In this document: one piece after another, positions 23,905-31,806 of the stretch
Position numbering within the stretch: position 1 is the first letter of the stretch
Layout: every line of letters begins with the position of its first letter
Source: Patescibacteria group bacterium
GTDB taxonomy: Bacteria; Patescibacteriota; Minisyncoccia; Minisyncoccales; JAHCRE01
Length of the DNA: 43,480 nt
Reading direction: 5' to 3'
NCBI GenBank assembly: GCA_020148145.1
Contig: JAHCRE010000013.1
Location: 1 to 43,480 of the forward strand
The notes under the pieces: generated by a model
Database searches by the model: none
What the model was told of the DNA's origin: nothing
The model's input: only the letters and a program-made list of their open reading frames with translations
Position numbers and translations under genes: made by a program

Positions 23905-24960
23905 CTACTTAACTAATTTTAGGCTCATTCGATGCTCAGTTGGTTCAATTGATAAAATCTCAAAATCATATTTTTTACCAATTTCTAAAATTTCTGCCAT
24001 TTTTTTCTGAGAGCCAAATTCAGAAATATGGCATAATCCTTGGATTTTTGGAGTGATTTTGATAAAAGCACCGAAGGGATTAAATTTAGTAACTTCACCT
24101 GAAATTTTATCTCTTTTTTTGTATTTCTTTTCGATATTTTTCCAGGGGTCTTTCTTTAAAGCCTTTAAAGATAAAAAGACCTTTTCCTCAGAAATCTTAA
24201 TAATTTTTACCTTTACTTTCTGGTTGATTTTGACTATTCCTGAAGGATCTTCTATTATTCGCCAATCGAGTTCAGAGATATGAATTAATCCTTCTAAATT
24301 CTCTTCTCCGAATTTAATAAAGGCTCCGAAATCTAAAATAGCGGTGATTTCGCCTTCAACTACATCTCCGACTTTATAGTTTTTTAAGGTTTCTTTTATT
24401 CTTCCGGTTTCTGTTGCCTTTTCTGACAGAATAAGCTTTTTTTCCTTTTGATCGAGGTCAAAAATTTTCACCTCCAATTCCTTACCAATAAATTTTTGGA
24501 GTTCTCTTAAAATTTTTGCACTGTCTCCTCCTTCTACCCTGGGATAATGCTCTACAGATAATTGGGAGACCGGTAGAAAGCCCGAGATTCCTGAGATTTC
24601 TGCCAATAACCCTCCTTTATTTGCTCCCAAAATTTTCACTTTTAGAGTTTCATCCCCTTCCCTTTTTTGTTTAAGTGTTTCCCAGGTTAATTCTTTTCCC
24701 GCTTGGCTTACTGAGAGTTCAATATAGCCTTCTTCATTTTCAAGGTCTATTATTTTAGCGAAGATATTCTCTCCAGTCTTAAAGTCTTTTAAGATCTCCT
24801 TCGTTTCATAAAACTCTTTCCCATAAATTATTCCGGTCCCTAAGGCCCCTAAATCCAAAAAGACCGCCGATCTCCCCTTACCAATGATTTTACCCTTGAC
24901 AATTTCACCTATTTTTGGAGGCATTAATAAATTACCCTGAGTTTTTAAAATCTTTTTCAT
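23905..24960 (-). CDS. S1 RNA-binding domain protein (ribosomal protein S1 type)
   Basis: The protein (351 aa from ATG 24960) has four S1 domains at about residues 17-85, 102-175, 190-260 and 275-350. The typical GxVVxxxxxGAFVxxxxxxGLxHxSE pattern is clear in the third and fourth (GEITAILDFGAFIKF and GEVTKFNPFGAFIKI). It matches the short ribosomal protein S1 (RpsA) of many bacteria, which helps load mRNA on the 30S subunit. A TTG start at 24996 is in frame but adds only unconserved residues. Confidence 0.88.
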   Translation of the reverse strand: MKKILKTQGNLLMPPKIGEIVKGKIIGKGRSAVFLDLGALGTGIIYGKEFYETKEILKDFKTGENIFAKIIDLENEEGYIELSVSQAGKELTWETLKQKREGDETLKVKILGANKGGLLAEISGISGFLPVSQLSVEHYPRVEGGDSAKILRELQKFIGKELEVKIFDLDQKEKKLILSEKATETGRIKETLKNYKVGDVVEGEITAILDFGAFIKFGEENLEGLIHISELDWRIIEDPSGIVKINQKVKVKIIKISEEKVFLSLKALKKDPWKNIEKKYKKRDKISGEVTKFNPFGAFIKITPKIQGLCHISEFGSQKKMAEILEIGKKYDFEILSIEPTEHRMSLKLVK

Positions 24961-24996
24961 ACTCTTTAATTTAAAATAAATTTTTAATTTTGGCAA

Positions 24997-25057
24997 GCCC
25001 TGTTAGAAAACTGAAGAGCATGATTTTTAGATTATCTAGTGATTTCTCTAACGGGGC
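24997..25057. repeat. Long-armed inverted repeat
   Basis: GCCCTGTTAGAAAA at the left and TTTCTCTAACGGGGC at the right can pair over about 13 bp around a 32-nt loop. It lies upstream of the S1-domain gene. Its role is unknown. Confidence 0.5.
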
Positions 25058-25110
25058 AAGGGTTGAAGCTAAAATAAATTCATGGTAAAATAAAATTAAA
25101 TTCTAATAAC

Positions 25111-25366
25111 AACCCAAATCGGAGAGGGGTCGGTCAAGACGCGAGGCTTCTTCGCGAAGCCTGCGAAGCGGATTGAGTCGGAAAGCCCCGCCTGGGAGAA
25201 CCTTCCGGTTCTCCCGTGTAGGAAAATATTAAAAACCGAAGGGACGCGAGAGTTCTTAGCTCTGCGGAAACTCCCGTCCTAGGGTTTTTAAAGAGCGAGC
25301 CCGAAGCCCAAAGGGCGCCAGCCGAAGGCTGGGAGAGGGCGAGCGATCTCTCTATGTATTACTACT
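25111..25366 (+). repeat. Family A structured GC-rich element, copy 2
   Basis: The core 25111-25349 matches copy 1 at about 94-95% (about 13 differences). The hairpin near 25195 is GGGAGAACC/GGTTCTCCC here against GGGAAACC/GGTTTCCC in copy 1, so the two arms change together. The last 17 nt before the ATG at 25367 also resemble those before pilC (TAYYACTATG-like ending), so the element reaches the start codon. Confidence 0.9.
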
Positions 25367-26020
25367 ATGCAAATTATTTGGCATGGTCAATCCTGCTTTC
25401 AAATTATTGCCAGTTTTGGAAAAGGGAATAGAGTAAATATTATCGTTGATCCCTTTTCAGAAGATATTGGATTAAAACTTCCTTCATTGGAAGCTGATAT
25501 TTTACTTGTTAGCCACTATCATCACGATCATGATAATGTTAAGGCAGTAAAGGGCTCGCCATTTTTAATTACAGGGCCTGGCGAATATGAGATAAAAAAT
25601 GTATTTATTCAGGGAATTCCGGCCTTCCACGATGATTCCAAAGGCCGAAAAAGAGGAGAGGTGACAATTTTCACTATTGAAACTGAAGGAATGCGACTTT
25701 GCCACTTAGGAGATATTGGTCAAAGGGAATTGAACCCTGATCAACTTGAGAAAATTGGCCAGATTGATATTTTAATGATTCCTGTAGGGGGAATTTATAC
25801 GATTTCTTCTAAAGAAGCCTCAAAAATAATTTCTCAAATTGAGCCAAAAATTGTTATTCCCATGCACTATCAAGTTCCCAGATTGAATATAAAATTAGAA
25901 AGTTTGGATAAATTTCTAAAGACTATGGGTCAAAAATCAATTGAACCTTTAGTTAAATTATTTGTCAAGGAAAAAAACCTACCCACCGAAGAAATGAAAA
26001 TTGTAATCCTGAAACCATAA
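25367..26020 (+). CDS. Metallo-beta-lactamase fold hydrolase (UPF0173/UlaG-like)
   Basis: The 217-aa protein has the metal-binding HxHxDH motif in SHYHHDHD, further ligands in LCHLGDIGQ and IPMHYQVP, and the ITGPGEYEI segment typical of this small family. It is probably a cytosolic metal-dependent hydrolase; the substrate is unknown. Its ATG is set by the end of a family A element, and it starts a unit with the next membrane protein and gyrA (gaps of 2 and 1 nt). Confidence 0.85.
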   Translation: MQIIWHGQSCFQIIASFGKGNRVNIIVDPFSEDIGLKLPSLEADILLVSHYHHDHDNVKAVKGSPFLITGPGEYEIKNVFIQGIPAFHDDSKGRKRGEVTIFTIETEGMRLCHLGDIGQRELNPDQLEKIGQIDILMIPVGGIYTISSKEASKIISQIEPKIVIPMHYQVPRLNIKLESLDKFLKTMGQKSIEPLVKLFVKEKNLPTEEMKIVILKP

Positions 26021-26022
26021 AA

Positions 26023-26343
26023 ATGAGTGATTTTTTAAAAAGAATTCAAGGTCTGCCATTAATTAAAAGAAAAATTATTTTATGGTCAATAGTAGTTATT
26101 TTAGGATTGATTTTAGGCACTCTTTGGGTAAAAAGTGCCCAAAAAAGAATTAGAGGTTTTCAAAAAGAAGAATTTTTTGAAGAATTAAAATTACCTGAAC
26201 TTGAAGAAGAACTCGAAGAAGAACTTAAAGAAGAATTAGAAAAGCTACCAAAAAATGAGATTGAAGAAGAACTGGAAAAATCCATAGAAGAGATGGAAGA
26301 ATTAATAAAAGAGGCTGAGAAACAATCTCTAGAAGAAAAATAA
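26023..26343 (+). CDS. Small membrane protein with acidic coiled coil
   Basis: The 106-aa protein has a membrane helix (about residues 17-36), then a long charged segment dominated by glutamate and leucine that should form a coiled coil. No family is recognised. It is tightly packed between the hydrolase gene and gyrA. Confidence 0.65.
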   Translation: MSDFLKRIQGLPLIKRKIILWSIVVILGLILGTLWVKSAQKRIRGFQKEEFFEELKLPELEEELEEELKEELEKLPKNEIEEELEKSIEEMEELIKEAEKQSLEEK

Positions 26344-26344
26344 A

Positions 26345-28846
26345 ATGCCAAATAAATCTCAAAAACAAAAAATTGAAATAGGCTATATTAAACCTCGGGA
26401 GATAACAAAAGAGATGGAAGAATCTTATATTGATTATGCAATGTCAGTGATTATCTCCCGGGCCTTACCTGATGTCAGAGATGGGTTAAAGCCAGTCCAT
26501 CGCCGAATTTTATATGCAATGCATGAAATGGGATTAAAACATGACTCGAAATTTAGAAAATCAGCCACAGTAGTTGGATTTTGCCTTGGCCATTACCATC
26601 CCCATGGTGATCAGGCAGTCTATGATGCATTAGCTAGAATGGCTCAAGATTTTTCTTTAAGGTATCCCTTAATTCAAGGTCAGGGAAATTTTGGTTCGAT
26701 TGATAATGACCCTCCGGCCGCCCAACGCTATACAGAATGCAGGCTTTCAAAAATTGGCGAGGAGATGCTTAAAGATATTGGCAAGGATACTGTTGATTTT
26801 GTTGAAAATTACGACGGAACAAGAAAAGAACCAATTGTTTTGCCTTCTCCCCTTCCTCAACTCTTATTAAATGGTTCTCTTGGAATTGCGGTTGGGATGG
26901 CAACTAATATTCCCCCTCATAATCTTTCTGAGGTTTGTGATGCTCTAATTTATTTAATTTCCCACCCCAAAGCTGATACCGAAGACCTTTTCAAATTTAT
27001 TAAAGGCCCAGATTTTCCAACTGGAGGGCAGATTTTTGATCAAAAAGGAATAATTACTGTCTATTCCCAAGGGAAGGGACCAATTGTCATTAGAGGAAAG
27101 GCAGAAGTGATTAAGGCCGAGCGAGGTAAAAGTCAAATTATAATTACTGAAATTCCTTTTCAAGTCCAGAAGTCAACTTTGGTTGAGCAATTCGCCAAGG
27201 TTTATCAGGAAAAAAGGGTTGAAGGGATAAAAGATATTAGAGACGAGTCCGACAAAGAAGGTTTAAGAATTGTTATTGACCTTTCTCGAGATGCCTATCC
27301 CCAGAAGATTTTGAACCAACTTTATAAATTCACTGATCTTCAGAAAACCTTCCATTTAAATATGATAGCTTTGGTTGACGGAATCCAACCTAGGGTTTTA
27401 AATTTGGTAGAAAATTTAAATTATTATCTTTTACATCGAAAAGAAGTAATTTTAAAAAGAACAAAATTTGAATTAGAAAAAGCTAAAAAAAGAGTTCATA
27501 TTTTGAAAGGATTAGCTAAGGCACTTTCAAAAATTGACCAAGTTATTAAAACTATAAAAGCTTCAGCTGATAGAGAACAAGCTCAGAAAAATTTAATAAA
27601 AAGATTTAAATTAACCCTACTTCAGGCCGATGCTATTTTAGAAATGAAACTATCTGCCTTAGCAAGATTAGAAAGAAAAAAAATTCAAGAGGAACTTAAG
27701 GAAACTTTAGTTAGAACCAAAGAGTTCCAAGCCATTCTAAAAAGTCCCAAAAAGATAAAAGAGGTTATCAGAGAGGGGTTAAAGGAAATAAAAGAAAATT
27801 TTGGCGATGAAAGAAAAACAAAAGTTTTTGCTAGAAAGATCGGGGAGATTCCTGAAAAAGACTTAATCCCTATTGAAGAAACAATTATTACTCTGACTCA
27901 GGGTGGTTACATTAAAAGAATAAAGCCGGCTACTTACAAACGTCAAAAAAGAGGAGGAAAGGGAATTTTGGGGATGAAAACCATTGGGGAAGATATTGTT
28001 GAGCATTTTCTAATAGTAAAAACCCACGATTCTTTGTTGTTTTTTACTGACTCGGGAAAGGTTTTTAAAACTCTGGTTTATGAAATTCCCCAAGGAACCA
28101 GGGTAGCCAAGGGCCGAGGACTTCTTAATTTCTTAGAGATTTCTCCCCAAGAAAAGATTTTATCACTAATTTCTTTGGGGAAGAATGATCAAAGTCTGGG
28201 GATAAAATATCTGGTAATGGCGACTAAGGATGGTATAATTAAAAAAACAGCTTTGAAGGATTTTGAAAATATTAGAAAATCAGGACTAATTGCTATCACT
28301 CTTAAAAAAGGAGATACCTTGAGAGGTGTTCAGAAAACAAGTGGTGATAATGAAATTATTTTAGTGACAAAGAAGGGTCAGGCTATAAAATTTAAGGAAA
28401 AAGAAATAAGGTCCATGGGGAGAAGTGCTGCCGGGGTGAAAGGGATAAGATTAAGAAAAGGAGATGAGGTGATAGGGATAGACATAATAAAATCAAAAAT
28501 CAAAAATCTCGTCGCAGGCGAAGCGGACCAAGGGCGGCAAAAATCAAAAATTCTATTGGTGGTGAGTAAAAATGGGTTTGGGAAAAGAACAGATTTAAAA
28601 GAATATCGATTGCAAAAAAGAGGAGGTTCCGGGATAAAGACAGCTAAAATTACTAAAAAAACCGGAAATTTAATTGTTTCAAAGATTCTATTTGGTTTAG
28701 AGGAAGATTTAATTGTTATTTCTCAAAAGGGCCAGGTAATTAGGACTAAAATTGCCTCGATTCCAAAGATTTCCCGAGCCACCCAGGGAGTAAAAATTAT
28801 GAGGCTAGAAGAAGGAGATAAAGTAGCCTCAGCAACTTGTATCTGA
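26345..28846 (+). CDS. gyrA: DNA gyrase subunit A
   Basis: The 833-aa protein cuts and rejoins DNA during supercoiling. The active-site tyrosine is in AAQRYTE, and the GyrA box is KRGGKG (at about 27948), which separates it from ParC. The resistance-determining region reads [15 protein letters not shown], with Gln where E. coli has Ser83. The C-terminal domain carries an in-frame GC-rich insert at 28508-28538. No gyrB is in the window. Confidence 0.96.
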   Translation: MPNKSQKQKIEIGYIKPREITKEMEESYIDYAMSVIISRALPDVRDGLKPVHRRILYAMHEMGLKHDSKFRKSATVVGFCLGHYHPHGDQAVYDALARMAQDFSLRYPLIQGQGNFGSIDNDPPAAQRYTECRLSKIGEEMLKDIGKDTVDFVENYDGTRKEPIVLPSPLPQLLLNGSLGIAVGMATNIPPHNLSEVCDALIYLISHPKADTEDLFKFIKGPDFPTGGQIFDQKGIITVYSQGKGPIVIRGKAEVIKAERGKSQIIITEIPFQVQKSTLVEQFAKVYQEKRVEGIKDIRDESDKEGLRIVIDLSRDAYPQKILNQLYKFTDLQKTFHLNMIALVDGIQPRVLNLVENLNYYLLHRKEVILKRTKFELEKAKKRVHILKGLAKALSKIDQVIKTIKASADREQAQKNLIKRFKLTLLQADAILEMKLSALARLERKKIQEELKETLVRTKEFQAILKSPKKIKEVIREGLKEIKENFGDERKTKVFARKIGEIPEKDLIPIEETIITLTQGGYIKRIKPATYKRQKRGGKGILGMKTIGEDIVEHFLIVKTHDSLLFFTDSGKVFKTLVYEIPQGTRVAKGRGLLNFLEISPQEKILSLISLGKNDQSLGIKYLVMATKDGIIKKTALKDFENIRKSGLIAITLKKGDTLRGVQKTSGDNEIILVTKKGQAIKFKEKEIRSMGRSAAGVKGIRLRKGDEVIGIDIIKSKIKNLVAGEADQGRQKSKILLVVSKNGFGKRTDLKEYRLQKRGGSGIKTAKITKKTGNLIVSKILFGLEEDLIVISQKGQVIRTKIASIPKISRATQGVKIMRLEEGDKVASATCI
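28508..28538 (+). repeat. GC-rich in-frame insert in gyrA
   Basis: A 31-bp GC-rich patch is flanked by CAAAAATC-type repeats on both sides and ends CCAAGGGCGGCAAAAAT, a 17-nt match to the insert in valS. It encodes [10 protein letters not shown] between two copies of KSKI. Confidence 0.65.
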
Positions 28847-28854
28847 TTCACTTG

Positions 28855-28990
28855 GACCCCTTTCTTCAAAAGACTACAACCCGCCCACCCATTCTCCCAA
28901 GCTTCGCTTGGGCCCCTAGGTGTCCAACCGCCAAAGAAATATAAGGTGTCGTTCGCCCGGGACCTTATAACCCGTGGCTCACGACAGGAT
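28855..28990 (-). repeat. Degenerate family B-like element, reverse orientation
   Basis: The minus strand contains GGGGCCCAAGCGAAGCTTGG followed by GAGAATGGGTGGGCGGG. This lines up with the family B 5' domain GGGGGCCCGCGAAGCGGGAG followed by GGTGGCGGG; the hairpin is lengthened by AA/TT on both arms. A second hairpin TATAAGGT/ACCTTATA lies nearby. The rest of the B element is not recognisable. Confidence 0.5.
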
Positions 28991-28998
28991 CTATAACT

Positions 28999-29526
28999 GT
29001 GGAAAAGGGATTTCTAAATCCAAAAAAAGTTTTAAATCAAATTAAACTAAGGAAAAATATGATTGCTGCTGATTTTGGCTCAGGTTCTGGTGGTTGGGCA
29101 ATACCTTTGGCGAAAAGGTTGAAAGATGGAAAAGTTTTTGCTATTGATATCTTAGAGGAGCCTTTATCGGCCTTAAAAAGTAAAGCCGAAATTGAGAGGA
29201 TTTCAAATATTGAGACAGTTCTCTCTGATGTGGAAAGGGAAAATGGTTCAAAATTAGCTAATAATTTTTTAGACTTGGTTTTAATGACCAATCTTTTATT
29301 TGAGATAGAGGATAAAAAATTAGTAATGTCTGAGGCTAAAAGAGTATTAAAAAAAAGAGGGAAAATTTTGATTGTTGATTGGAAACCTGAGGTTTCTCTA
29401 GGTCCAAAAAAAGGAAGAGTTGCCCTAAAAGATATAAAAAAAATAGCCGAAGACCTTGATTTAAAATTAAAAAAAGAGTTTACAGCTGGGGCTTACCATT
29501 ATGGATTAATATTTTCTAAGCCATAA
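28999..29526 (+). CDS. Class I SAM-dependent methyltransferase
   Basis: The 175-aa protein has the SAM-binding glycine loop DFGSGSGGW (motif I), an acidic residue after the second strand (VFAIDI) and the motif IV/post region LVLMTNLLFEI. The substrate is unknown. The frame begins with GTG 28999. The last nine codons (HYGLIFSKP) are echoed 3' of the adjacent family B element as HYGLIFTRT with a stop. Confidence 0.85.
   Translation: MEKGFLNPKKVLNQIKLRKNMIAADFGSGSGGWAIPLAKRLKDGKVFAIDILEEPLSALKSKAEIERISNIETVLSDVERENGSKLANNFLDLVLMTNLLFEIEDKKLVMSEAKRVLKKRGKILIVDWKPEVSLGPKKGRVALKDIKKIAEDLDLKLKKEFTAGAYHYGLIFSKP
29495..29520 (+). repeat. Left copy of the tail duplication at B copy 1
   Basis: These 26 bp encode the C-terminal HYGLIFSK of the methyltransferase. 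They match 29674-29699 at 22 of the first 24 positions. Confidence 0.85.
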
Positions 29527-29530
29527 TGGC

Positions 29531-29675
29531 ACAGAGGGGGTCGGGGAGATTGGGTAGGGGCCCGCGTCTGAAGCGGGAGGGTGGCGGGTGGGTGGCGCGT
29601 CCCCGTATAGGAAAACAGCGAGCGAATGAAATGAGCGAGAGTTAGAAACCGTGGGTTTCTAAGGAGCAAAGCGAC
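29531..29675 (+). repeat. Family B structured GC-rich element, copy 1
   Basis: It begins ACAGAGGGGGTCGGGG and ends GGAGCAAAGCGAC. Visible helices are CCCGC/GCGGG, TTAGAAACC/GGTTTCTAA, and the end-to-end pair GGTCG/CGACC. It contains the core CCCCGTATAGGAAAA shared with family A. It lies directly after the methyltransferase stop codon. Confidence 0.85.
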
Positions 29676-29705
29676 CATTATGGCTTAATATTTACTAGAA
29701 CTTAG
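29674..29705 (+). repeat. Right copy of the tail duplication at B copy 1
   Basis: It reads CAT TAT GGC TTA ATA TTT, then ACT AGA ACT TAG, encoding HYGLIFTRT and a stop. It begins immediately after the GCGAC end of the element. Confidence 0.8.
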
Positions 29706-29712
29706 TTTATGC

Positions 29713-29718
29713 TAAAAT
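29713..29718 (+). promoter_or_regulatory. -10 candidate of the pilin gene at 29730
   Basis: TAAAAT lies 11 nt before the ATG. A TATAAT at 29721 is also present but only 3 nt from the ATG, probably too close. Confidence 0.4.
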
Positions 29719-29729
29719 AATATAATTTT

Positions 29730-30071
29730 ATGAATCTCCGTCTTAAAAAAACAATTTTCTTTTCATTTCTATTTTTTCTTTTGATGCCCTTATTGGCTGA
29801 AGCGATAGAAATAGAAAATCCTCTTAAATATGATACATTTGAAGAAATAGTAGAGGGGATTATTGATTTTATTTTTGTGATTGCTGTAGCCTTAGTTCCT
29901 TTAATGATTATTGTAGCTGGTTTTTATTTTGTAACCGCAGGTGGTGATCCGGGAAGAATTCGGACTGCCAAGCAGATAATGTTCTGGACAATAATCGGAT
30001 TTGCTATAGTTTTACTTGCCAAAGGACTAATTACTGTGATAAAACAAATACTAGGAGTACCTGAAGGTTAA
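29730..30071 (+). CDS. TrbC/VirB2-like small pilin protein
   Basis: The 113-aa protein has a signal peptide (about residues 1-25, ending LAEAIE) and two membrane helices with a glycine-rich turn (FVTAGGDPGRIRTAKQIM). This layout is that of VirB2/TrbC-type pilins found widely in CPR bacteria. It is the most divergent of three such genes in a row. No other type IV secretion genes are in the window. Confidence 0.75.
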   Translation: MNLRLKKTIFFSFLFFLLMPLLAEAIEIENPLKYDTFEEIVEGIIDFIFVIAVALVPLMIIVAGFYFVTAGGDPGRIRTAKQIMFWTIIGFAIVLLAKGLITVIKQILGVPEG

Positions 30072-30131
30072 AAGTCGAAAAAAGTAAAAAAATAAAGGTC
30101 GAATAAAAACAAAAAATAGAAAATAAAAAAT

Positions 30132-30530
30132 ATGAGTAAAGTCATTTCAGTTCTAGTCTTAGTAAGTCTTTTGACTTTTTTGGTATTGCCAATGGTAGCC
30201 CTAGCCCAGGACACATGTACCTTAGAGGAAGATTTGTCTGATATTCATCCAGATTGTACAGCAGGTTCAGAAGTAGACCTAGATACGTATGGGATGTGTT
30301 GTTTAGTGAATTCAATCTATGTTGTTACTAAATGGTTAACCTTTATTATAGGGGGTGTTGTTGGGCTTATGATAATTGCCGGAGCATTTATGATTGTAAC
30401 AGCAGGTGGTAATCCAGAGAAAGTGACCTCTGGAAGAAATCTTATTTTGTATGCAGTAATAGGTATGGTAGTTGCCCTTTTTGCCAGGGCTATTCCAGCC
30501 ATTGCAAAGGCAATTCTAGGAATAGGATAA
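30132..30530 (+). CDS. VirB2-like small pilin protein, paralogue 1
   Basis: The 132-aa protein has a signal peptide ending in ALAQ, a mature N-terminus with four cysteines (DTC, PDC, MCC) and two helices around VTAGGNPEKVTSGRN. It is closely related to the next gene, including long stretches of identical DNA. The cysteines suggest disulfides or a metal site outside the cell. Confidence 0.75.
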   Translation: MSKVISVLVLVSLLTFLVLPMVALAQDTCTLEEDLSDIHPDCTAGSEVDLDTYGMCCLVNSIYVVTKWLTFIIGGVVGLMIIAGAFMIVTAGGNPEKVTSGRNLILYAVIGMVVALFARAIPAIAKAILGIG

Positions 30531-30642
30531 AATTAGAGGATAGAGATAGAAAAATTAGTAAGATTTTGACCTTCTGTTCGGAAAGAACGAGAGATTTTGA
30601 TTAAATTTAAACTATAGAGAGGGTTGAGTAAAAATAAAAAAT

Positions 30643-31032
30643 ATGAACAAAATTATTTCGGTTTTAGCTCTGGTAGGTCTTTTAGTTTTGCCAATGGTAG
30701 CCCTAGCCCAAGATACATGTCACTTAGAGGAAGATTTGACCGAGATTGACCCGACCTGTACAAGCGGTTCAGACGTAGATCTAGATACGTATGGGATGTG
30801 TTGTTTAGTGAATTCAATCTATATTCTTACTAAATGGCTAACTTTTATTATAGGGGGTGTTGTTGGGCTTATGATAATTGCCGGAGCATTTTTGCTTGTG
30901 ACGGCAGGTGGAGCACCTGATAAGGTAAGCACTGGGAGAAATTATATTTTGTATGCAGTAATAGGTATGGTAGTTGCCCTTTTTGCCAGGGCTATTCCAG
31001 CCATTGCCAAAAGGCTAGTAGGAATATACTAG
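30643..31032 (+). CDS. VirB2-like small pilin protein, paralogue 2
   Basis: The 129-aa protein has the same layout as its upstream neighbour: signal peptide, four cysteines, two helices. The centre (TYGMCCLVNSIY and FIIGGVVGLMIIAGAF) is almost identical, while the N-terminal loop and C-terminus differ. The 3' flanks of the two genes also match in part (CGGAAAGAAC), so the duplication included the downstream region. A strong terminator follows. Confidence 0.75.
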   Translation: MNKIISVLALVGLLVLPMVALAQDTCHLEEDLTEIDPTCTSGSDVDLDTYGMCCLVNSIYILTKWLTFIIGGVVGLMIIAGAFLLVTAGGAPDKVSTGRNYILYAVIGMVVALFARAIPAIAKRLVGIY

Positions 31033-31090
31033 TAGGATTGAAAGTTGGAGGAGATTTTCTTATCGGAAAGAACAATAGTGATTTCAATTT

Positions 31091-31121
31091 AATCAACCCC
31101 GCCAGGCGGGGTTGATTTTTT
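31091..31121 (+). terminator. Strong terminator of the pilin genes
   Basis: AATCAACCCCGCC and GGCGGGGTTGATT form a perfect 13-bp stem followed by a T run. Confidence 0.93.
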
Positions 31122-31149
31122 GATTTTAAAAAGATAAGATAATTAAGAT

Positions 31150-31183
31150 GTCCTTGTGGCAGAACTGAAATACGCATCCCCAA
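31150..31183 (+). pseudogene. tRNA-Leu 5'-half remnant
   Basis: GTCCTTGTGGCAGAACTGAA followed by ATACGC resembles the 5' half of the intact tRNA-Leu starting 40 nt downstream, including the typical Leu D arm. The anticodon arm and 3' half are missing. Confidence 0.5.
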
Positions 31184-31189
31184 CTTTTT

Positions 31190-31271
31190 GTCCCTGTGGT
31201 GAAATTGGTACACACGTGTGGTTTAGGACCACATCCCGAGAGGGTTGCAGGTTCGAATCCTGCCAGGGACA
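31190..31271 (+). tRNA. tRNA-Leu(TAG)
   Basis: Class II tRNA. The acceptor GTCCCTG pairs with CAGGGAC and TGTGG/CCACA encloses TTTAGGA (TAG). CCA is not encoded. Confidence 0.95.
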
Positions 31272-31272
31272 C

Positions 31273-31305
31273 AAAAAACCGCTGCCTCAAACACAGCGGT
31301 TTTTT
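31273..31305. terminator. Bidirectional terminator
   Basis: AAAAAACCGCTG and CAGCGGTTTTTT pair around a 9-nt loop between tRNA-Leu and the convergent hsp20 gene. Confidence 0.9.
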
Positions 31306-31328
31306 GATAAATCAGTTAATGATTAATT

Positions 31329-31802
31329 TTAGCCTTTTACTACTATCTTTCTTTTCCTCTCCTTTTCAATCTTTGGTATTTTTATAGTTAAAATTCCTTT
31401 TTCCATTGAGGCTTCAGCTCTTGAGGGGTCAACTTCCACTGGTAAGATGATTTCTCTAGAAAACGGTCCCCAATAACATTCCTGATAAAAATAATTTTGC
31501 TTAACTTCCTCAGCTGGTTTTTCTCTATTTCCTTTTATCATCAATACATCATTTTCTATTGAAATATCCAAATCTTCAGATTCTACTCCCGCAATAGCAG
31601 ATTGAATAACAAGATTATCGTCTGTTTGGTAAACATCAACTGCCAATTGCCCTTTTGCTTTAAGCCACTTTTCTTTTGATTTCTCAACTTTTTTTGGTTC
31701 TTCTTCTACTTCTAACTTTTTAACTTTTTCTGACTCTTTTTTTATTTTTTCTTCAACTTCCATTTCCCCTTCCTTTTTTAATTTTTCAAAAAAAGACACC
31801 AT
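31329..31802 (-). CDS. Hsp20 small heat-shock protein
   Basis: The protein (157 aa from ATG 31802) has a charged N-terminal region (about 50 residues, mostly Lys and Glu) and an alpha-crystallin domain: LAVDVYQTDDNLVIQSAIAG, DISIENDVLMIKG and the GILTIKIPK strand. It is a chaperone that holds unfolded proteins. An in-frame GTG at 31823 lies inside prsW, so the ATG after the prsW stop was chosen. Confidence 0.88.
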   Translation of the reverse strand: MVSFFEKLKKEGEMEVEEKIKKESEKVKKLEVEEEPKKVEKSKEKWLKAKGQLAVDVYQTDDNLVIQSAIAGVESEDLDISIENDVLMIKGNREKPAEEVKQNYFYQECYWGPFSREIILPVEVDPSRAEASMEKGILTIKIPKIEKERKRKIVVKG

Positions 31803-31806
31803 ATTA

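Noticed and set aside
24997-25057. Inverted repeat as a riboswitch or attC site
   Set aside because: No known riboswitch core is visible, and the order of GTTAG and CTAAC is the wrong way round for attC.
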